Assembly: GCF_013394595.1 (NCBI RefSeq)
Contig: NZ_CP053348.1
Span: 744,001-808,000 of the forward strand
Length of the DNA: 64,000 nucleotides
Direction of reading: 5' to 3'
Source: Winogradskyella forsetii
Lineage (GTDB): Bacteria; Bacteroidota; Bacteroidia; Flavobacteriales; Flavobacteriaceae
The notes below the pieces were generated by a model, which saw only the letters and a list, made by a program, of their open reading frames with translations, had not been told where the DNA came from and searched no databases. Shown one piece after another: positions 7,839 to 17,614 of this stretch; position 1 is the first letter of the stretch; every line of letters begins with the position of its first letter. The position numbers and the translations under genes are program-made.

Positions 7839-7928
7839 TCGAATATATAGACGCCAAAAGGCGGAAAATGTAAGCTATACGTTAAGAAAAAACGTGAACC
7901 TTACATTATAGGTTGCAAAAATACAGTC

Positions 7929-8618
7929 TTATTTCTCATCATCCAAAGTAATACTAACATCCGTAAAATTTAGATTCCAGTTGCCACCTTCCATTTTGTG
8001 ATCAGTGGCAATTTTAATACCGTTGTATTCCTTATAATTTTCGAAGGTCGTCGCCATAGTTGGTTTTTCAGCATTTCCTTGTCTAAAATTCCATTCTTTA
8101 ATCATATAATCATTATCATAAAAAATATCATAAGCATCGCCTGGTGTGTAGCCACCTTCCTCTGGATAGGTCAATGTGATCATATTCATTTTAGTTTTGC
8201 TAATTGGTGCTTCTACGTTTTTGGCTTCAGAAATGCTTGCTGAGGTATCCCAAACCAATTGAAATGGGACTAATAACCAAAATTTATCATTGACAAAATT
8301 ACGATCCGCATTTGGAGGCACACTGTCCAATCTTGTTCTATTGAACCTTACTATTTGTTCACCAGCATGCATTACGATACTATCGGTTTTAGGATACCAC
8401 TTCCAAGCTCTGCCGTCTCCTTTGATCGTATCTCTGTCAACTTTAAAGGTGAATTTTACTTCTTTAACGTTTTTCCAATTTTCGAAACCATGCGCGTTGG
8501 CAATTTTTCTGGCAACTGTTGGTTCTTTTTGAATTTCTTTTAAGTGATTTTCTGACTTATCCGATTTACATGCTGAAACTAGTAAAAGGCATATCAAACT
8601 TATATATAAAGACTTCAT
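7929..8618 (-). CDS. Lipoprotein, DUF6503-like
   Basis: This 229-residue lipoprotein starts with a signal peptide ending LVSAC (C17). After the linker it has the pattern ANAHGFENWKNVKEVKFTF, then WLLVPFQLVWD and a GGYTPGDAYDIFYD segment, which I associate with the flavobacterial DUF6503 family. Function unknown; the exported, beta-rich character suggests binding at the cell envelope. It is divergent from the methyltransferase gene with only 40 bases between the starts. Confidence 0.8.
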   Translation of the reverse strand: MKSLYISLICLLLVSACKSDKSENHLKEIQKEPTVARKIANAHGFENWKNVKEVKFTFKVDRDTIKGDGRAWKWYPKTDSIVMHAGEQIVRFNRTRLDSVPPNADRNFVNDKFWLLVPFQLVWDTSASISEAKNVEAPISKTKMNMITLTYPEEGGYTPGDAYDIFYDNDYMIKEWNFRQGNAEKPTMATTFENYKEYNGIKIATDHKMEGGNWNLNFTDVSITLDDEK

Positions 8619-8658
8619 ATTAAAAAGTTGTTTAAATTACGCTCAAAATTAATCAACT

Positions 8659-9468
8659 ATGAATGAGCATACTAATTATTTTGAAGTAAATAAAGCCACT
8701 TGGAATGAAAAAGTAGCTATACATGCACAAAGTGATATGTATAATATAGATGCTTTTAAAAATGGAAAAACATCGTTGATGCCTTATGAATTAAAAGCAT
8801 TAGGCGATGTAAGAGGTAAATCATTGTTGCACTTGCAATGTCATTTTGGTCAAGATACTTTGAGTTGGAGTCGGATGGGAGCCAAGTGCGTTGGTGTGGA
8901 TTTGAGTGATGAAGGTGTGAAATTGGCGAAACAATTAAATTCTGAGTTACAGCTTGATGCTGAGTTTGTTTGTTGTAATGTTTTAGACACCTCCAAGCAT
9001 ATTTCTGAAAACTTCGATATTGTATTTACGAGTTACGGAACTATTGGCTGGTTGCCAGATTTGAAACTTTGGGCAAAAATGATTTCAGAACGACTGAAAG
9101 AAGGTGGTACATTTTATATCGTAGAGTTTCATCCCATTGCTTGGATGTTTGATTATAATGAAGGCCAACCAAAAATGATATACCATTATAGCCAAGATGA
9201 CGTAATTTATGATGAATATGAAGGCACCTATGCTAATCAAGAATCAAAAATGGTAAGTAAAGAATATGGCTGGAATCATGGATTGAGCGAAGTAATTAAT
9301 TCACTTATTGACGCCGGATTACAAATTGAATACCTCAATGAATATGATGAAAGTCCATATGATGTGTTTCCTGATTTGATTAAAACGAAATCAGGAATGT
9401 ATAAAATGAAGGACCAATTGTTTCCTATGATTTTTGAGTTGAAGGCAAATAAAATGAAGTCGCTTTAA
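8659..9468 (+). CDS. Class I SAM-dependent methyltransferase
   Basis: The 269-residue protein has the class I methyltransferase fold. Motif I is LLHLQCHFGQDTLSW (about residues 53-67), motif II follows as CVGVDLSDEGVKLA, and a later FDIVFTSYGTIGWL segment corresponds to motif IV. The substrate cannot be told from sequence; close relatives are annotated only as methyltransferases. It stands alone, followed by a long hairpin at 9483-9557. Confidence 0.88.
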   Translation: MNEHTNYFEVNKATWNEKVAIHAQSDMYNIDAFKNGKTSLMPYELKALGDVRGKSLLHLQCHFGQDTLSWSRMGAKCVGVDLSDEGVKLAKQLNSELQLDAEFVCCNVLDTSKHISENFDIVFTSYGTIGWLPDLKLWAKMISERLKEGGTFYIVEFHPIAWMFDYNEGQPKMIYHYSQDDVIYDEYEGTYANQESKMVSKEYGWNHGLSEVINSLIDAGLQIEYLNEYDESPYDVFPDLIKTKSGMYKMKDQLFPMIFELKANKMKSL

Positions 9469-9482
9469 CCGCTCGGCTCTGA

Positions 9483-9557
9483 CCTGCAAGGTTTCAAAAG
9501 CTTTATAGACCTTGAAAAAAGATATAAATACCTACAAGGTTTTTGAAACCTTGCAGG
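9483..9557. repeat. Long hairpin, family E (17-bp perfect arms)
   Basis: CCTGCAAGGTTTCAAAA at 9483-9499 is exactly complementary to TTTTGAAACCTTGCAGG at 9541-9557, with an inner ACCTTG/CAAGGT pair. It lies between convergent genes (methyltransferase and msrA) and may terminate both. A shorter unit with the same outer arms is at 27757-27786. Confidence 0.75.
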
Positions 9558-9570
9558 ATCAAGAACTAAT

Positions 9571-10233
9571 TTAATGCTTTTCGTCTTCTTTCAACAACTC
9601 AGGAAACTTAGCTTTGAACCTGTTCAATCTTGGAACAGAAACATTTCTAATATAGCCCTGATTTGGATGCAGTCTTTCATAATTTTGATGGTAATCTTCC
9701 GCCACCCAAAACTTTTGAAAAGGATATACTTCGGCGGCAATGGTCGCATCTAATTCTTTAGATAAAGCTGCCTTTTTATCTTCAATGATTTTCTTCTGTT
9801 CATCGTTTTGGTAAAAAATAATGGAGCGATACTGTGAGCCACGGTCTGGTCCTTGACCATTAACCTGTGTTGGATTTTGAGATCCAAAATAGACGTCAAC
9901 TAAGCTTGCAAAACTTACAACCTCAGGATCGTAAATGACTTCTACGGCTTCAGCATGACCTGTTCTGCCAGTGTTGCTGGATTCATAAGTGGGATTTTTA
10001 GTGTGTCCACCTGAATAGCCACTAATGACTTCATCAACGCCTTTAACACTTTCGTAAATGGCTTCTACACACCAAAAACAGCCACTAGCAAAGTAGGCTT
10101 TTGCTTTTCCGTCATTTAAAGGTACGGCAATCGGTTCTGCGTTGATAACAGCTTGTTGTTCTGGGTTGGTCTGTGCTTGGTTATGGCAACTAAATAATAA
10201 GGTAATGGCTAAAATGCTTAGTAAGTTTTTCAT
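9571..10233 (-). CDS. msrA: Peptide-methionine (S)-S-oxide reductase, exported lipoprotein form
   Basis: The enzyme reduces methionine-S-sulfoxide in proteins. The catalytic motif GCFWC is at residues 51-55 (C52 nucleophile), followed by GVDEVISGYSGGHTKNPTYE and a C-terminal region typical of MsrA. The first 16 residues form a lipoprotein signal (TLLFSC), so this copy works in the periplasm or at the outer membrane rather than in the cytosol. It is a single-gene unit; a small hairpin lies just upstream near 10238-10262. Confidence 0.95.
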   Translation of the reverse strand: MKNLLSILAITLLFSCHNQAQTNPEQQAVINAEPIAVPLNDGKAKAYFASGCFWCVEAIYESVKGVDEVISGYSGGHTKNPTYESSNTGRTGHAEAVEVIYDPEVVSFASLVDVYFGSQNPTQVNGQGPDRGSQYRSIIFYQNDEQKKIIEDKKAALSKELDATIAAEVYPFQKFWVAEDYHQNYERLHPNQGYIRNVSVPRLNRFKAKFPELLKEDEKH

Positions 10234-10351
10234 TGTCTCCTGAATATTTATTTCAGGATATCATTAATTGAAACCCTGAGTTTGTAATTTCTTTTTTCGT
10301 ATAGTCGTAAGAAGATACAAATCCTTATGTCTAATTATTCTAAATTTATCT

Positions 10352-10383
10352 TAAATAAAAAAGCCCTTGCAAATGCAAAGGCT
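10352..10383 (-). terminator. Intrinsic terminator of the nif3-like/DUF164 pair
   Basis: On the minus strand AGCCTTTGCA-TT-TGCAAGGGCT (one mismatch) is followed by TTTTTTATTT. It is 25 bases downstream of the stop codon at 10408. Confidence 0.85.
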
Positions 10384-10407
10384 CAGAATTTATGATGTAT
10401 AGTGTTT

Positions 10408-11193
10408 TTACTTACTAAGTTTAGCAAATAATTTTTCCATTTTCGTTTTTTCTTCTTCAGCTAAAGCCGCATCAACTAAGATACGTCCACTATGCTCATC
10501 GGTAATTACTTTTTTACGAGAGGCAATTTCTACTTGTACTTGAGGTGGAATGGTAAAGAAAGAGCCTCCAGAAGCACCACGTTCTATAGCAACAACAGCT
10601 AAGCCATTTTTTACATTATTTCTAATTCTATGATAAGCCTTAACCAAACGCTCGTCAATTTTTTTCTGAAAATCGTCAGACTTACTTAAAAGGGCTTCTT
10701 CTTCTTTTTCAGTTTCCTTCAAAATTTCGTTAAGTTCACCTTTTTTATGCTTTAAATGCGCATTACGATCTTTCAAACGGTCTTTAGTTTCAGAAATGAC
10801 TTCTTTTTTCTGCTCTATTTGAACCTTAAATTCCTTAATGTGCTTTTCTGCCAATTGAATTTCTAATTCCTGAAATTCAACTTCTTTGGTCAATGAGTTA
10901 TATTCCCTGTTATTTCTAACATTCTTTTGCTGCTCACTGTATTTTTTGATTAAATTTTTGGCTTCTTCGATTAAATTTTTCTTTCCTTTAATCTCGTCGT
11001 CAATAATAGTTAAGCTATCATTTAGCTTTTCCATTCTTAAGTTAAGTCCTTCAACTTCGTCTTCTAAATCTCTAACTTCTAAAGGAAGCTCGCCTCTGAC
11101 ATTTCTTATTTCATCTACTCTAGAGTCAATTAATTGTAAATCATATAGTGCTCTTAATCGCTCTTCAACAGAAACTTCAGCTTTTTTTGCCAT
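10408..11193 (-). CDS. DUF164/zf-RING_7 coiled-coil protein lacking all zinc cysteines
   Basis: This 261-residue protein has a long alpha-helical coiled coil (about residues 10-190) followed by the C-terminal domain known in this family as a C4 zinc ribbon. Normal members have two CxxC pairs (GxCGGC and TCPHCGR). Here the pairs read G-A-S208-G-G-S211 and T-D232-E-H-S235-G-R, so all four cysteines are replaced while the framework (IPPQ, SGRILVD) is kept. Zinc binding is therefore not expected. It is two bases downstream of the Nif3-like gene, a pairing common in bacteria, and likely co-transcribed. The family is thought to act with nucleic acids, but its job here is unknown. Confidence 0.9.
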   Translation of the reverse strand: MAKKAEVSVEERLRALYDLQLIDSRVDEIRNVRGELPLEVRDLEDEVEGLNLRMEKLNDSLTIIDDEIKGKKNLIEEAKNLIKKYSEQQKNVRNNREYNSLTKEVEFQELEIQLAEKHIKEFKVQIEQKKEVISETKDRLKDRNAHLKHKKGELNEILKETEKEEEALLSKSDDFQKKIDERLVKAYHRIRNNVKNGLAVVAIERGASGGSFFTIPPQVQVEIASRKKVITDEHSGRILVDAALAEEEKTKMEKLFAKLSK

Positions 11194-11195
11194 AA

Positions 11196-12290
11196 TTATA
11201 AATACTTTATCGGATTTGTATTTGTCTTTGATAAAATGATTGCAAAATTAGTAATTTTTTTCGAGAGATAGTCCACTAAAAACGATTTTGTGAACTGTTC
11301 GCTTTCATAATGTCCAATATCGGCTAAAACAATAGCATTTTCTGCACTAAAAAAATCGTGATATTTTAAATCTGCAGTAACCAAAAGGTCTGCGTTGGCA
11401 GCCTTTGCGGCCGAAATGGCAAAACTACCAGAGCCACCTAACACGGCAATGCGTTTTATAGATTTATTTAAAGATTTTGAGTGCCTTATACATTGGGTAT
11501 TCATTTTACTTTTAATAAACTTCAGGCAATCCTCGGTTTCCATGGCATTTTCGAGTTCGCCAAGCATGCCAATTCCAATATGTTGATTGTTATTTTCTAA
11601 GGTTGAAATTTCATAAGCAACTTCCTCATATGGGTGTGCGTCGAACAATGCTTTTAGTACTTTTGATTCCAGGTGTTTTTTGAAAGTGACAGAAATGGCG
11701 GTTTCAGCTTCAGTATGTAATTTTCCTTTTTGACCAATTACAGGGTTGGAATTTTCATTGCCCAAATACGTGCCTTTGCCTTCAATATTAAAACTACAAG
11801 ATTCGTAATTACCGATACTTCCTGCTCCTGCTTCAAATAAAGCCGTTCTCAAAGCTTCGGCATTTGGTTTTGGAACATAAGTTTGTAGCTTTTTAATGGT
11901 TCCAGATTGTGGAATTAAAATTTTCTTATTCGTTAATCCTAATTGGTCGCAAATAATAGAATTCACACCTTGAAGTGCATTGTCTAAAGCGGTATGAATT
12001 GAAAAAATAGCAATATTATGTTTTATGGCTTTTATGACCACGCGCTCCACATAAGTTTTTCCTGTTAACTTTTTTAAACCTGAAAATATAATAGGATGGA
12101 AGCTCACAATAAGGTTACAATTGTTTTCAATCGCTTCATCTACAACGGCTTCAAGCGTATCTAAAGTAACCAAAATTCCCGAAACGGTCTCGTTTTTATC
12201 CCCAACTAGAAGGCCAACATTGTCAAAATCTTCAGCATAAGCTAAAGGCGCTAAGTTGTGTAAATGATTAATTACGTCTTGTATGATCAT
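11196..12290 (-). CDS. Nif3-like dinuclear metal-centre protein
   Basis: The 364-residue protein belongs to the Nif3/GTP cyclohydrolase I type 2-like family. The likely metal ligands are in SFHPIIFSG, IHTALDNA and the C-terminal DIGHYESE. The central segment (about residues 130-240), including AHPYEEVAYEI, is the inserted PII-like domain found in long members. The biochemical role is unsettled. It begins the two-gene unit with the DUF164 protein and is divergent from lpxK. Confidence 0.92.
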   Translation of the reverse strand: MIIQDVINHLHNLAPLAYAEDFDNVGLLVGDKNETVSGILVTLDTLEAVVDEAIENNCNLIVSFHPIIFSGLKKLTGKTYVERVVIKAIKHNIAIFSIHTALDNALQGVNSIICDQLGLTNKKILIPQSGTIKKLQTYVPKPNAEALRTALFEAGAGSIGNYESCSFNIEGKGTYLGNENSNPVIGQKGKLHTEAETAISVTFKKHLESKVLKALFDAHPYEEVAYEISTLENNNQHIGIGMLGELENAMETEDCLKFIKSKMNTQCIRHSKSLNKSIKRIAVLGGSGSFAISAAKAANADLLVTADLKYHDFFSAENAIVLADIGHYESEQFTKSFLVDYLSKKITNFAIILSKTNTNPIKYL

Positions 12291-12295
12291 AAGTG

Positions 12296-12303
12296 TATAT
12301 TTG
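12296..12303 (+). promoter_or_regulatory. Possible -7 element for lpxK
   Basis: TATATTTG fits the Bacteroidota TAnnTTTG consensus and is 28 bases upstream of the GTG start of lpxK. No well-spaced TTG element is visible upstream, so the call is tentative. Confidence 0.45.
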
Positions 12304-12330
12304 TTTCAAAAATAATATAATTTAGTCGTC

Positions 12331-13329
12331 GTGAACTTTATCCGCATCATATTGTTTCCTGTTGTACCGATTTATTACCTGATCACTTGGTTACGAAATT
12401 GGTTATATAATGTTGGAATTAAATCGTCTAAATCTTACGATTTTCCTGTAATCTGTGTTGGGAATCTCAGTACAGGTGGCACAGGGAAAACACCAATGAT
12501 TGAATATTTAGTTCGACTTTTAAAAGACGAAAAAGATATCGCCACATTAAGCAGAGGTTACAAAAGAGTAACCAAAGGTTTTGTGTTGGCGGATGAAAAT
12601 GCCAACGCAGATACCATTGGAGACGAACCTTTTCAGTTTTACAGAAAATTTAAAGCGCTTACCGTTGCGGTAGATGGAGATCGGCAAATTGGTATAGAGA
12701 AACTTAGAAGTTTAAAACCACAACCTGATTTGATATTGTTGGATGATGCCTTTCAGCATAGAAAAGTAAAAGCAGGATTTAATATTCTGTTGACCGCTTA
12801 TAATAATCTCTACTATAAGGATATTGTTTTGCCTACAGGAAATTTACGCGAACCTCGTTTTGGAGCCAAACGCGCCGATTTGATTGTGGTTACAAAATGT
12901 AGTAAAACGATTTCTGAAGCTGAAAAGCAAAAGATTACTTCAAAAATAAATTTAAAAAGGCACCAACAACTATTCTTTAGTTACGTGGATTATGCATCCC
13001 ATGTAATCTCTGTATTTGATGAATTGGAATTGAGCAAGCTTCCTAAGTTTACATTAGTTACAGGCATTGCCAATGCCAAACCATTGGTAGATTTTTTAAT
13101 GCAAAAGGGATTAGAATTCGATCACTTGGAATATAGTGATCACTATAGTTTTAGGATTTCGGATATTGAAACCTTAGCTTCAAAATCATTGATTATTACT
13201 ACGGAAAAGGATTATGTGCGTTTGTCGGATCATGAGGAGTTAAAAGATAAATTGTATTATTTACCTATTCAAATAAAAATAGATAAATCAGCACAATTTA
13301 ATGCAGCGGTTAAAGCATTCGTTAGCTAA
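12331..13329 (+). CDS. lpxK: Tetraacyldisaccharide 4'-kinase
   Basis: LpxK phosphorylates the 4'-position of the lipid A disaccharide at the inner membrane. The 332-residue product has an N-terminal membrane-associated helix (IILFPVVPIYYLITWL) and a P-loop in VGNLSTGGTGKTP (about residues 43-55), then DDAFQH, as expected for the family. The start is a GTG at 12331, preceded by a possible TATATTTG promoter element. Its 3' end overlaps the convergent histidine kinase gene by eight bases. Confidence 0.95.
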   Translation: MNFIRIILFPVVPIYYLITWLRNWLYNVGIKSSKSYDFPVICVGNLSTGGTGKTPMIEYLVRLLKDEKDIATLSRGYKRVTKGFVLADENANADTIGDEPFQFYRKFKALTVAVDGDRQIGIEKLRSLKPQPDLILLDDAFQHRKVKAGFNILLTAYNNLYYKDIVLPTGNLREPRFGAKRADLIVVTKCSKTISEAEKQKITSKINLKRHQQLFFSYVDYASHVISVFDELELSKLPKFTLVTGIANAKPLVDFLMQKGLEFDHLEYSDHYSFRISDIETLASKSLIITTEKDYVRLSDHEELKDKLYYLPIQIKIDKSAQFNAAVKAFVS

Positions 13330-15562
13330 AGAAACTGGACACTATTTTTTCACCAGAAAGTGCCGCATGCAGCTTGTCTTCAAAATCCTCTTGCTTGAAC
13401 GGTTTGGAAATAATATCATCAAATCCAGCTTCACCAAACTCGTGCATTTTGTCTTCTAAAGTTACAGCGGTCAACGCAAAAATAGTTAGTTCCTTGTCGA
13501 AGGTCCTAATGATCTTTGTGGCTTCTAATCCACTAATGCCTGGCATATGGATGTCCATTAATACAACATCGTAAGCCACTTCTTTTACTTGTTCTACTGC
13601 AGCTTCACCATTATCAACGACATCACAATAGAGATCCATTTTGTTAAGAATCTTCTTAGTGATCATTTGATTGATCTTGTTGTCTTCTACAATGAGAATT
13701 TTAACGTTACTTAAATCCAAACTTTCCATCTTATTAACTTTTTTAACTTCTTCTAATACAGGTTTTTGGGCGTCTTTATCATATTCTAATGGAATTTCGA
13801 AAAAGAATGTTGAGCCTTTACCAAGCTCACTCTTTAAGTAAATCTTACCATTTAGAATTTGAATTAATCCCTTTACAATCGATAAACCTAGACCAGTGCC
13901 GCCATATTTACGGTTAATTTGGACAGAGCCTTGGGAGAAACTGTCAAACATTTGATCTTGTTTTTCTTTTGTAATACCAATACCATTATCTTCAATTTCA
14001 AAGCGAAGATTGTACGTATTGTCTTTTACATCAATTTTGTACGCTCTCACCCAGATGTCTCCATCTTTTGTGAATTTAATAGCATTTCCAAGTAAGTTAA
14101 TTAAGATTTGGGAAATCTTTAATTGGTCACCAACAAATGTTTCTGGCAATCCGTTTTCATAATCAAAGTGAATTTTTGTGTCTTGGTCTTTTGCAGAATT
14201 GCTAAGTGCCGAAATCACATTTTCTAATTTATTTTTAAGGTTGAAATTTTCTGGATCCAATTCAACTTTATTAGCTTCAATTTTATTGATTTGTAGGATA
14301 TCGTTAATAAAAGTAAGTAGGTAATCTCCAGAAAACTTTAATGATTTTAAATGTGGAATTTGATGTTCTTTTGGTTCTTCATCCAATAACATATTTGTAA
14401 GTCCTGTTACTGCATACAAAGGTGTGCGCAGCTCATGGGTTACGGTCGATAAGAAATTTGCTTTTGTTTTAGAGGCCAATTCTGCTTTCTCTTTTGCGAC
14501 AATAAGTTCATCGTTCTTTTTGTGAAGCATGGTGTTGGTGTTCAGCCTAATATTGTTGTTCTTATATAGCGATAAAGTCAATAAGGACAATATGGTAATT
14601 AATGCGATGCTTAAAATGGTTGTAATTCTCGTAAACGCACTTTCTGCCGTAACCTCATCGATTTGCGCTTTCAATTGGGCATTTTCGGCATCCTTATATT
14701 TATTAATCGATTGTCCAGAAATTCCTTGAGTCAGGTTCTCGCGCTTAATGTTTAAAATGGAATCGGATAAATGGATGTGCTTTTTTATATAATCGAACGA
14801 TCTTTTATAGTCTCCCTTTTGTTCATGGATATCGCTTAGGGTCACGAAAGCTTCATTCACATTTTCCAATAGGTTATTTGTTTGTGCGATAGACAGACCT
14901 TCTTCGGTTTGTGATAAAGCCATGGCGGGATTATCCATAGCAGAATACACTTTCCCACTTTCTATTAAAGCACTGCTTAGACGACGTTTCTGGTCGTATT
15001 TTTTTGCAACGATGATAGTTTTCTCAAGCTGTGCCTTTGCTTCATCGTAACTTTTTTGTGCTATATATACCTTGGCTTTATTGAGGCTAACCTCAGAAGT
15101 ATATTCTTCTAAATCTTCTTGTTCAAAAAGATTATTCGCCGACTTGAAATAACCTAATGCATTTTCGTATTCTTCCTTAGTGCTGTGAATAACGCCTTTA
15201 ATGTTATAGGTAATAGCGAGATTAGCGTAATCATCATTTTTGCGTTGAAGCTGTATCGCTTTGGTCAATGAGATATTAGCTTGATCTTCTTCACCAACTA
15301 AAAATTGAACCTTAGCAATTTTAGTATGAATTTTACCTTGACTGGATTTGTCATCAATTTTAACAGCAACTTGCAATGCTTTATCAAAGTTGTCTAAAGC
15401 ATTGTAATAATTACCACGCTCACTATCCAATTTGGCTTGGTTAAGGTGCTCATAAAGTCTCAAACTAAGCATCTCTTTATCCTCAACGCCATCTTGTTGC
15501 GCAAAAATAAGACTACAAAAACATGCTAAAAAAACAAATATGTGATATCTGATCTGGGACAT
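13322..15562 (-). CDS. Hybrid sensor histidine kinase with TPR sensor region
   Basis: The 746-residue protein is a membrane-bound hybrid two-component kinase. It has a signal peptide (residues 1-21), a TPR-rich periplasmic region (about 25-300), one transmembrane helix (about 313-335), a HisKA domain with the phosphorylated histidine H376 in STVTHELRTPL, an HATPase domain with DNGIGI and GGTGLGLSIVKG, and a C-terminal receiver domain with phospho-acceptor D670 in VVLMDIHMPG. No separate DNA-binding response regulator is adjacent, so the output is unknown. Its signal is probably periplasmic. The gene overlaps lpxK tail to tail. Confidence 0.95.
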   Translation of the reverse strand: MSQIRYHIFVFLACFCSLIFAQQDGVEDKEMLSLRLYEHLNQAKLDSERGNYYNALDNFDKALQVAVKIDDKSSQGKIHTKIAKVQFLVGEEDQANISLTKAIQLQRKNDDYANLAITYNIKGVIHSTKEEYENALGYFKSANNLFEQEDLEEYTSEVSLNKAKVYIAQKSYDEAKAQLEKTIIVAKKYDQKRRLSSALIESGKVYSAMDNPAMALSQTEEGLSIAQTNNLLENVNEAFVTLSDIHEQKGDYKRSFDYIKKHIHLSDSILNIKRENLTQGISGQSINKYKDAENAQLKAQIDEVTAESAFTRITTILSIALITILSLLTLSLYKNNNIRLNTNTMLHKKNDELIVAKEKAELASKTKANFLSTVTHELRTPLYAVTGLTNMLLDEEPKEHQIPHLKSLKFSGDYLLTFINDILQINKIEANKVELDPENFNLKNKLENVISALSNSAKDQDTKIHFDYENGLPETFVGDQLKISQILINLLGNAIKFTKDGDIWVRAYKIDVKDNTYNLRFEIEDNGIGITKEKQDQMFDSFSQGSVQINRKYGGTGLGLSIVKGLIQILNGKIYLKSELGKGSTFFFEIPLEYDKDAQKPVLEEVKKVNKMESLDLSNVKILIVEDNKINQMITKKILNKMDLYCDVVDNGEAAVEQVKEVAYDVVLMDIHMPGISGLEATKIIRTFDKELTIFALTAVTLEDKMHEFGEAGFDDIISKPFKQEDFEDKLHAALSGEKIVSSFFS

Positions 15563-15624
15563 TCAGCTCTATTTAATTAAAACAAATATAATTATTTATT
15601 CGATAAAAGTGATTATTTGTCCGA

Positions 15625-16608
15625 TTAATTGCAAATTAAATCTAAAATTCTTGAGCTATAACCCGTCTCATTATCGTACCAACCTACTATTTTTACCATA
15701 TTTCCGATGACTGAAGTCATTTGAGAATCGAAAATACAAGAATGTGGATTACCAACAATATCAATAGATACGATAGGATCTTCGGTATATTCAAGAATAC
15801 CTTTTAATTCATTTTTCGCGGCATCTTGAAAAATTGAATTCACTTTTTCGATAGATGTGGGAGTCTTCACATTTATGGTAATATCCGTTAAAGAACCATT
15901 TGCAACCGGAACTCTGATGCCACAACCACCAATCACATCTGATAGGTCTGGGAAAATTTTGGTCAGTGCTTTAGCTGCACCAGTAGTTGTAGGCACTATG
16001 GATTGACCAGCAGCTCTAGCACGTCTTAAATCCTTGTGTGGTTGATCGTGCAAACTTTGATCTGTAGTATAGGAATGAATGGTGGTAATGTAAGCTTGCT
16101 CTATGCCGAAATGTGCTTTAATTAACGCAATCATAGGAGCCGCATTGTTAGTGGTACACGATGCATTGGATATGATAGTTTCTGTACCATCCAAAATGGC
16201 ATCGTTAACACCTAAAACAATCGTTTTAATATCATCTTCTAAAGCAGGAACAGAGAGAATGACCCGTTTTGCGCCATTAGTGATATGATGTTGAAGTTCT
16301 GCTTTTGTTTTGAATTTCCCTGTAGATTCTATAACAAAATCGGGTTGGATTTCAGACCAATCGATGGTTTTTGGATGTGATTGTCTATATAAAGGAATAG
16401 AAACACCATTCACTATGATGTGCGTCTCATCATAAGAAACAGAATCCTTTAAAACACCGTGAATACTATCATACTTCAGTAAATGGCTTAGCGTCCTAGC
16501 ATCGGCTAAATCATTGATGGCAACAATTTGAATCTGTGGATGTGCTAATGCCAATCTAAAGACACGACGACCAATTCTGCCAAAGCCGTTAATGGCAACA
16601 GCAATCAT
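15625..16608 (-). CDS. gap: Glyceraldehyde-3-phosphate dehydrogenase, type I
   Basis: The 327-residue enzyme oxidises glyceraldehyde 3-phosphate with NAD. It has the Rossmann motif NGFGRIGR (7-14), an acidic residue after beta-2 (N32-D33) that favours NAD, and the catalytic cysteine in SNASCTTN (C151). Its start codon overlaps the stop codon of lipA (TAATG), so the genes are coupled. The pairing with lipA looks incidental rather than functional. The enzyme may be one of several GAPDH copies in the genome. Confidence 0.94.
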   Translation of the reverse strand: MIAVAINGFGRIGRRVFRLALAHPQIQIVAINDLADARTLSHLLKYDSIHGVLKDSVSYDETHIIVNGVSIPLYRQSHPKTIDWSEIQPDFVIESTGKFKTKAELQHHITNGAKRVILSVPALEDDIKTIVLGVNDAILDGTETIISNASCTTNNAAPMIALIKAHFGIEQAYITTIHSYTTDQSLHDQPHKDLRRARAAGQSIVPTTTGAAKALTKIFPDLSDVIGGCGIRVPVANGSLTDITINVKTPTSIEKVNSIFQDAAKNELKGILEYTEDPIVSIDIVGNPHSCIFDSQMTSVIGNMVKIVGWYDNETGYSSRILDLICN

Positions 16609-17480
16609 TAATTGATGTGTTTTTGGGCTTTGTAAGATGATCTTACCAAAGCACTACTTTCAACATGTCTGAAACCTAAATCTAGACCAATTTCTTTGTA
16701 TTCATCAAACTGATCTGGATTGATAAATTGTTTTACTGGTAAATGCTTTTTACTAGGTTGTAGATATTGGCCTATCGTAACCACATCTACGTCATTGGCT
16801 CTTAAATCGTGCAGGGTTTCAATCACTTCCTCGCGTTGTTCACCAAGTCCTAGCATAATACCAGACTTGGTTCTGCGCTGTCCTTGTGCTTTTAAATATT
16901 TCAAAACGCTCATACTACGATCGTACTGTGCTTGTATTCTTACTTCTCTTGTTAAGCGTCTTACTGTTTCAATATTGTGTGAAACGACTTCTGGTCCTAC
17001 ATTAATAATACGGTCAATATGTTTTTCAATACCTTGAAAATCTGGAATTAATGTTTCGAGGGTTGTTTCAGGATTCATACGTCTTACGGCTTTTACGGTT
17101 TCTGCCCACATGATGCTTCCCATGTCTTTCAGGTCATCCCGATCTACACTTGTTAAAACAGCGTGTTTAATCTGCATCAATTTTATAGAACGTGCTACTT
17201 TTTCTGGCTCGTCCCAATCTACCGTTTCTGGTCGTCCTGTTTTTACGCCACAAAATCCGCAGGATCGTGTACAGACGTTTCCTAAAATCATAAAAGTTGC
17301 CGTGCCTTCTCCCCAACATTCTCCCATATTTGGGCAACTTCCTGAGGTGCAAATGGTGTTTAGTTTGTACTTATCGACTAAGGTTCTAAGTTCTGTATAT
17401 TTTTTTCCAGTAGGTAGTTTTACGCGTAACCATTTCGGTTTACGTTCGGGTAAAATATTTGAAGCTACTTTGGTTTCCAT
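16608..17480 (-). CDS. lipA: Lipoyl synthase
   Basis: This radical-SAM enzyme inserts sulfur into octanoyl groups of carrier proteins. From the ATG at 17480 the product is 290 residues, with the auxiliary-cluster cysteines C44, C49 and C55 in [12 protein letters not shown], the radical-SAM set C70, C74, C77 in CTRSCGFC, and the C-terminal RSSY. An upstream TTG at 17504 would add eight residues not typical of the family, so ATG is preferred. The gene is followed at one-base overlap by gap. Confidence 0.97.
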   Translation of the reverse strand: METKVASNILPERKPKWLRVKLPTGKKYTELRTLVDKYKLNTICTSGSCPNMGECWGEGTATFMILGNVCTRSCGFCGVKTGRPETVDWDEPEKVARSIKLMQIKHAVLTSVDRDDLKDMGSIMWAETVKAVRRMNPETTLETLIPDFQGIEKHIDRIINVGPEVVSHNIETVRRLTREVRIQAQYDRSMSVLKYLKAQGQRRTKSGIMLGLGEQREEVIETLHDLRANDVDVVTIGQYLQPSKKHLPVKQFINPDQFDEYKEIGLDLGFRHVESSALVRSSYKAQKHIN

Positions 17481-17614
17481 GCCATTTTTAATTTCTGAAA
17501 GCAAAGATACAAAGTAAATAATGAAATTAGTTAGTTCAAATGAAGGGTGACTAACAAGAAATTTTAGTTGCTTTTATTACAGTTAAAGAATTAAATAGTT
17601 GTGAGCTGAATAGG

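Noticed and set aside
17110-17517. Open frame antisense to lipA (about 135 codons)
   Set aside because: The lipA cysteine motifs fix the true frame; the antisense product has no recognisable features.
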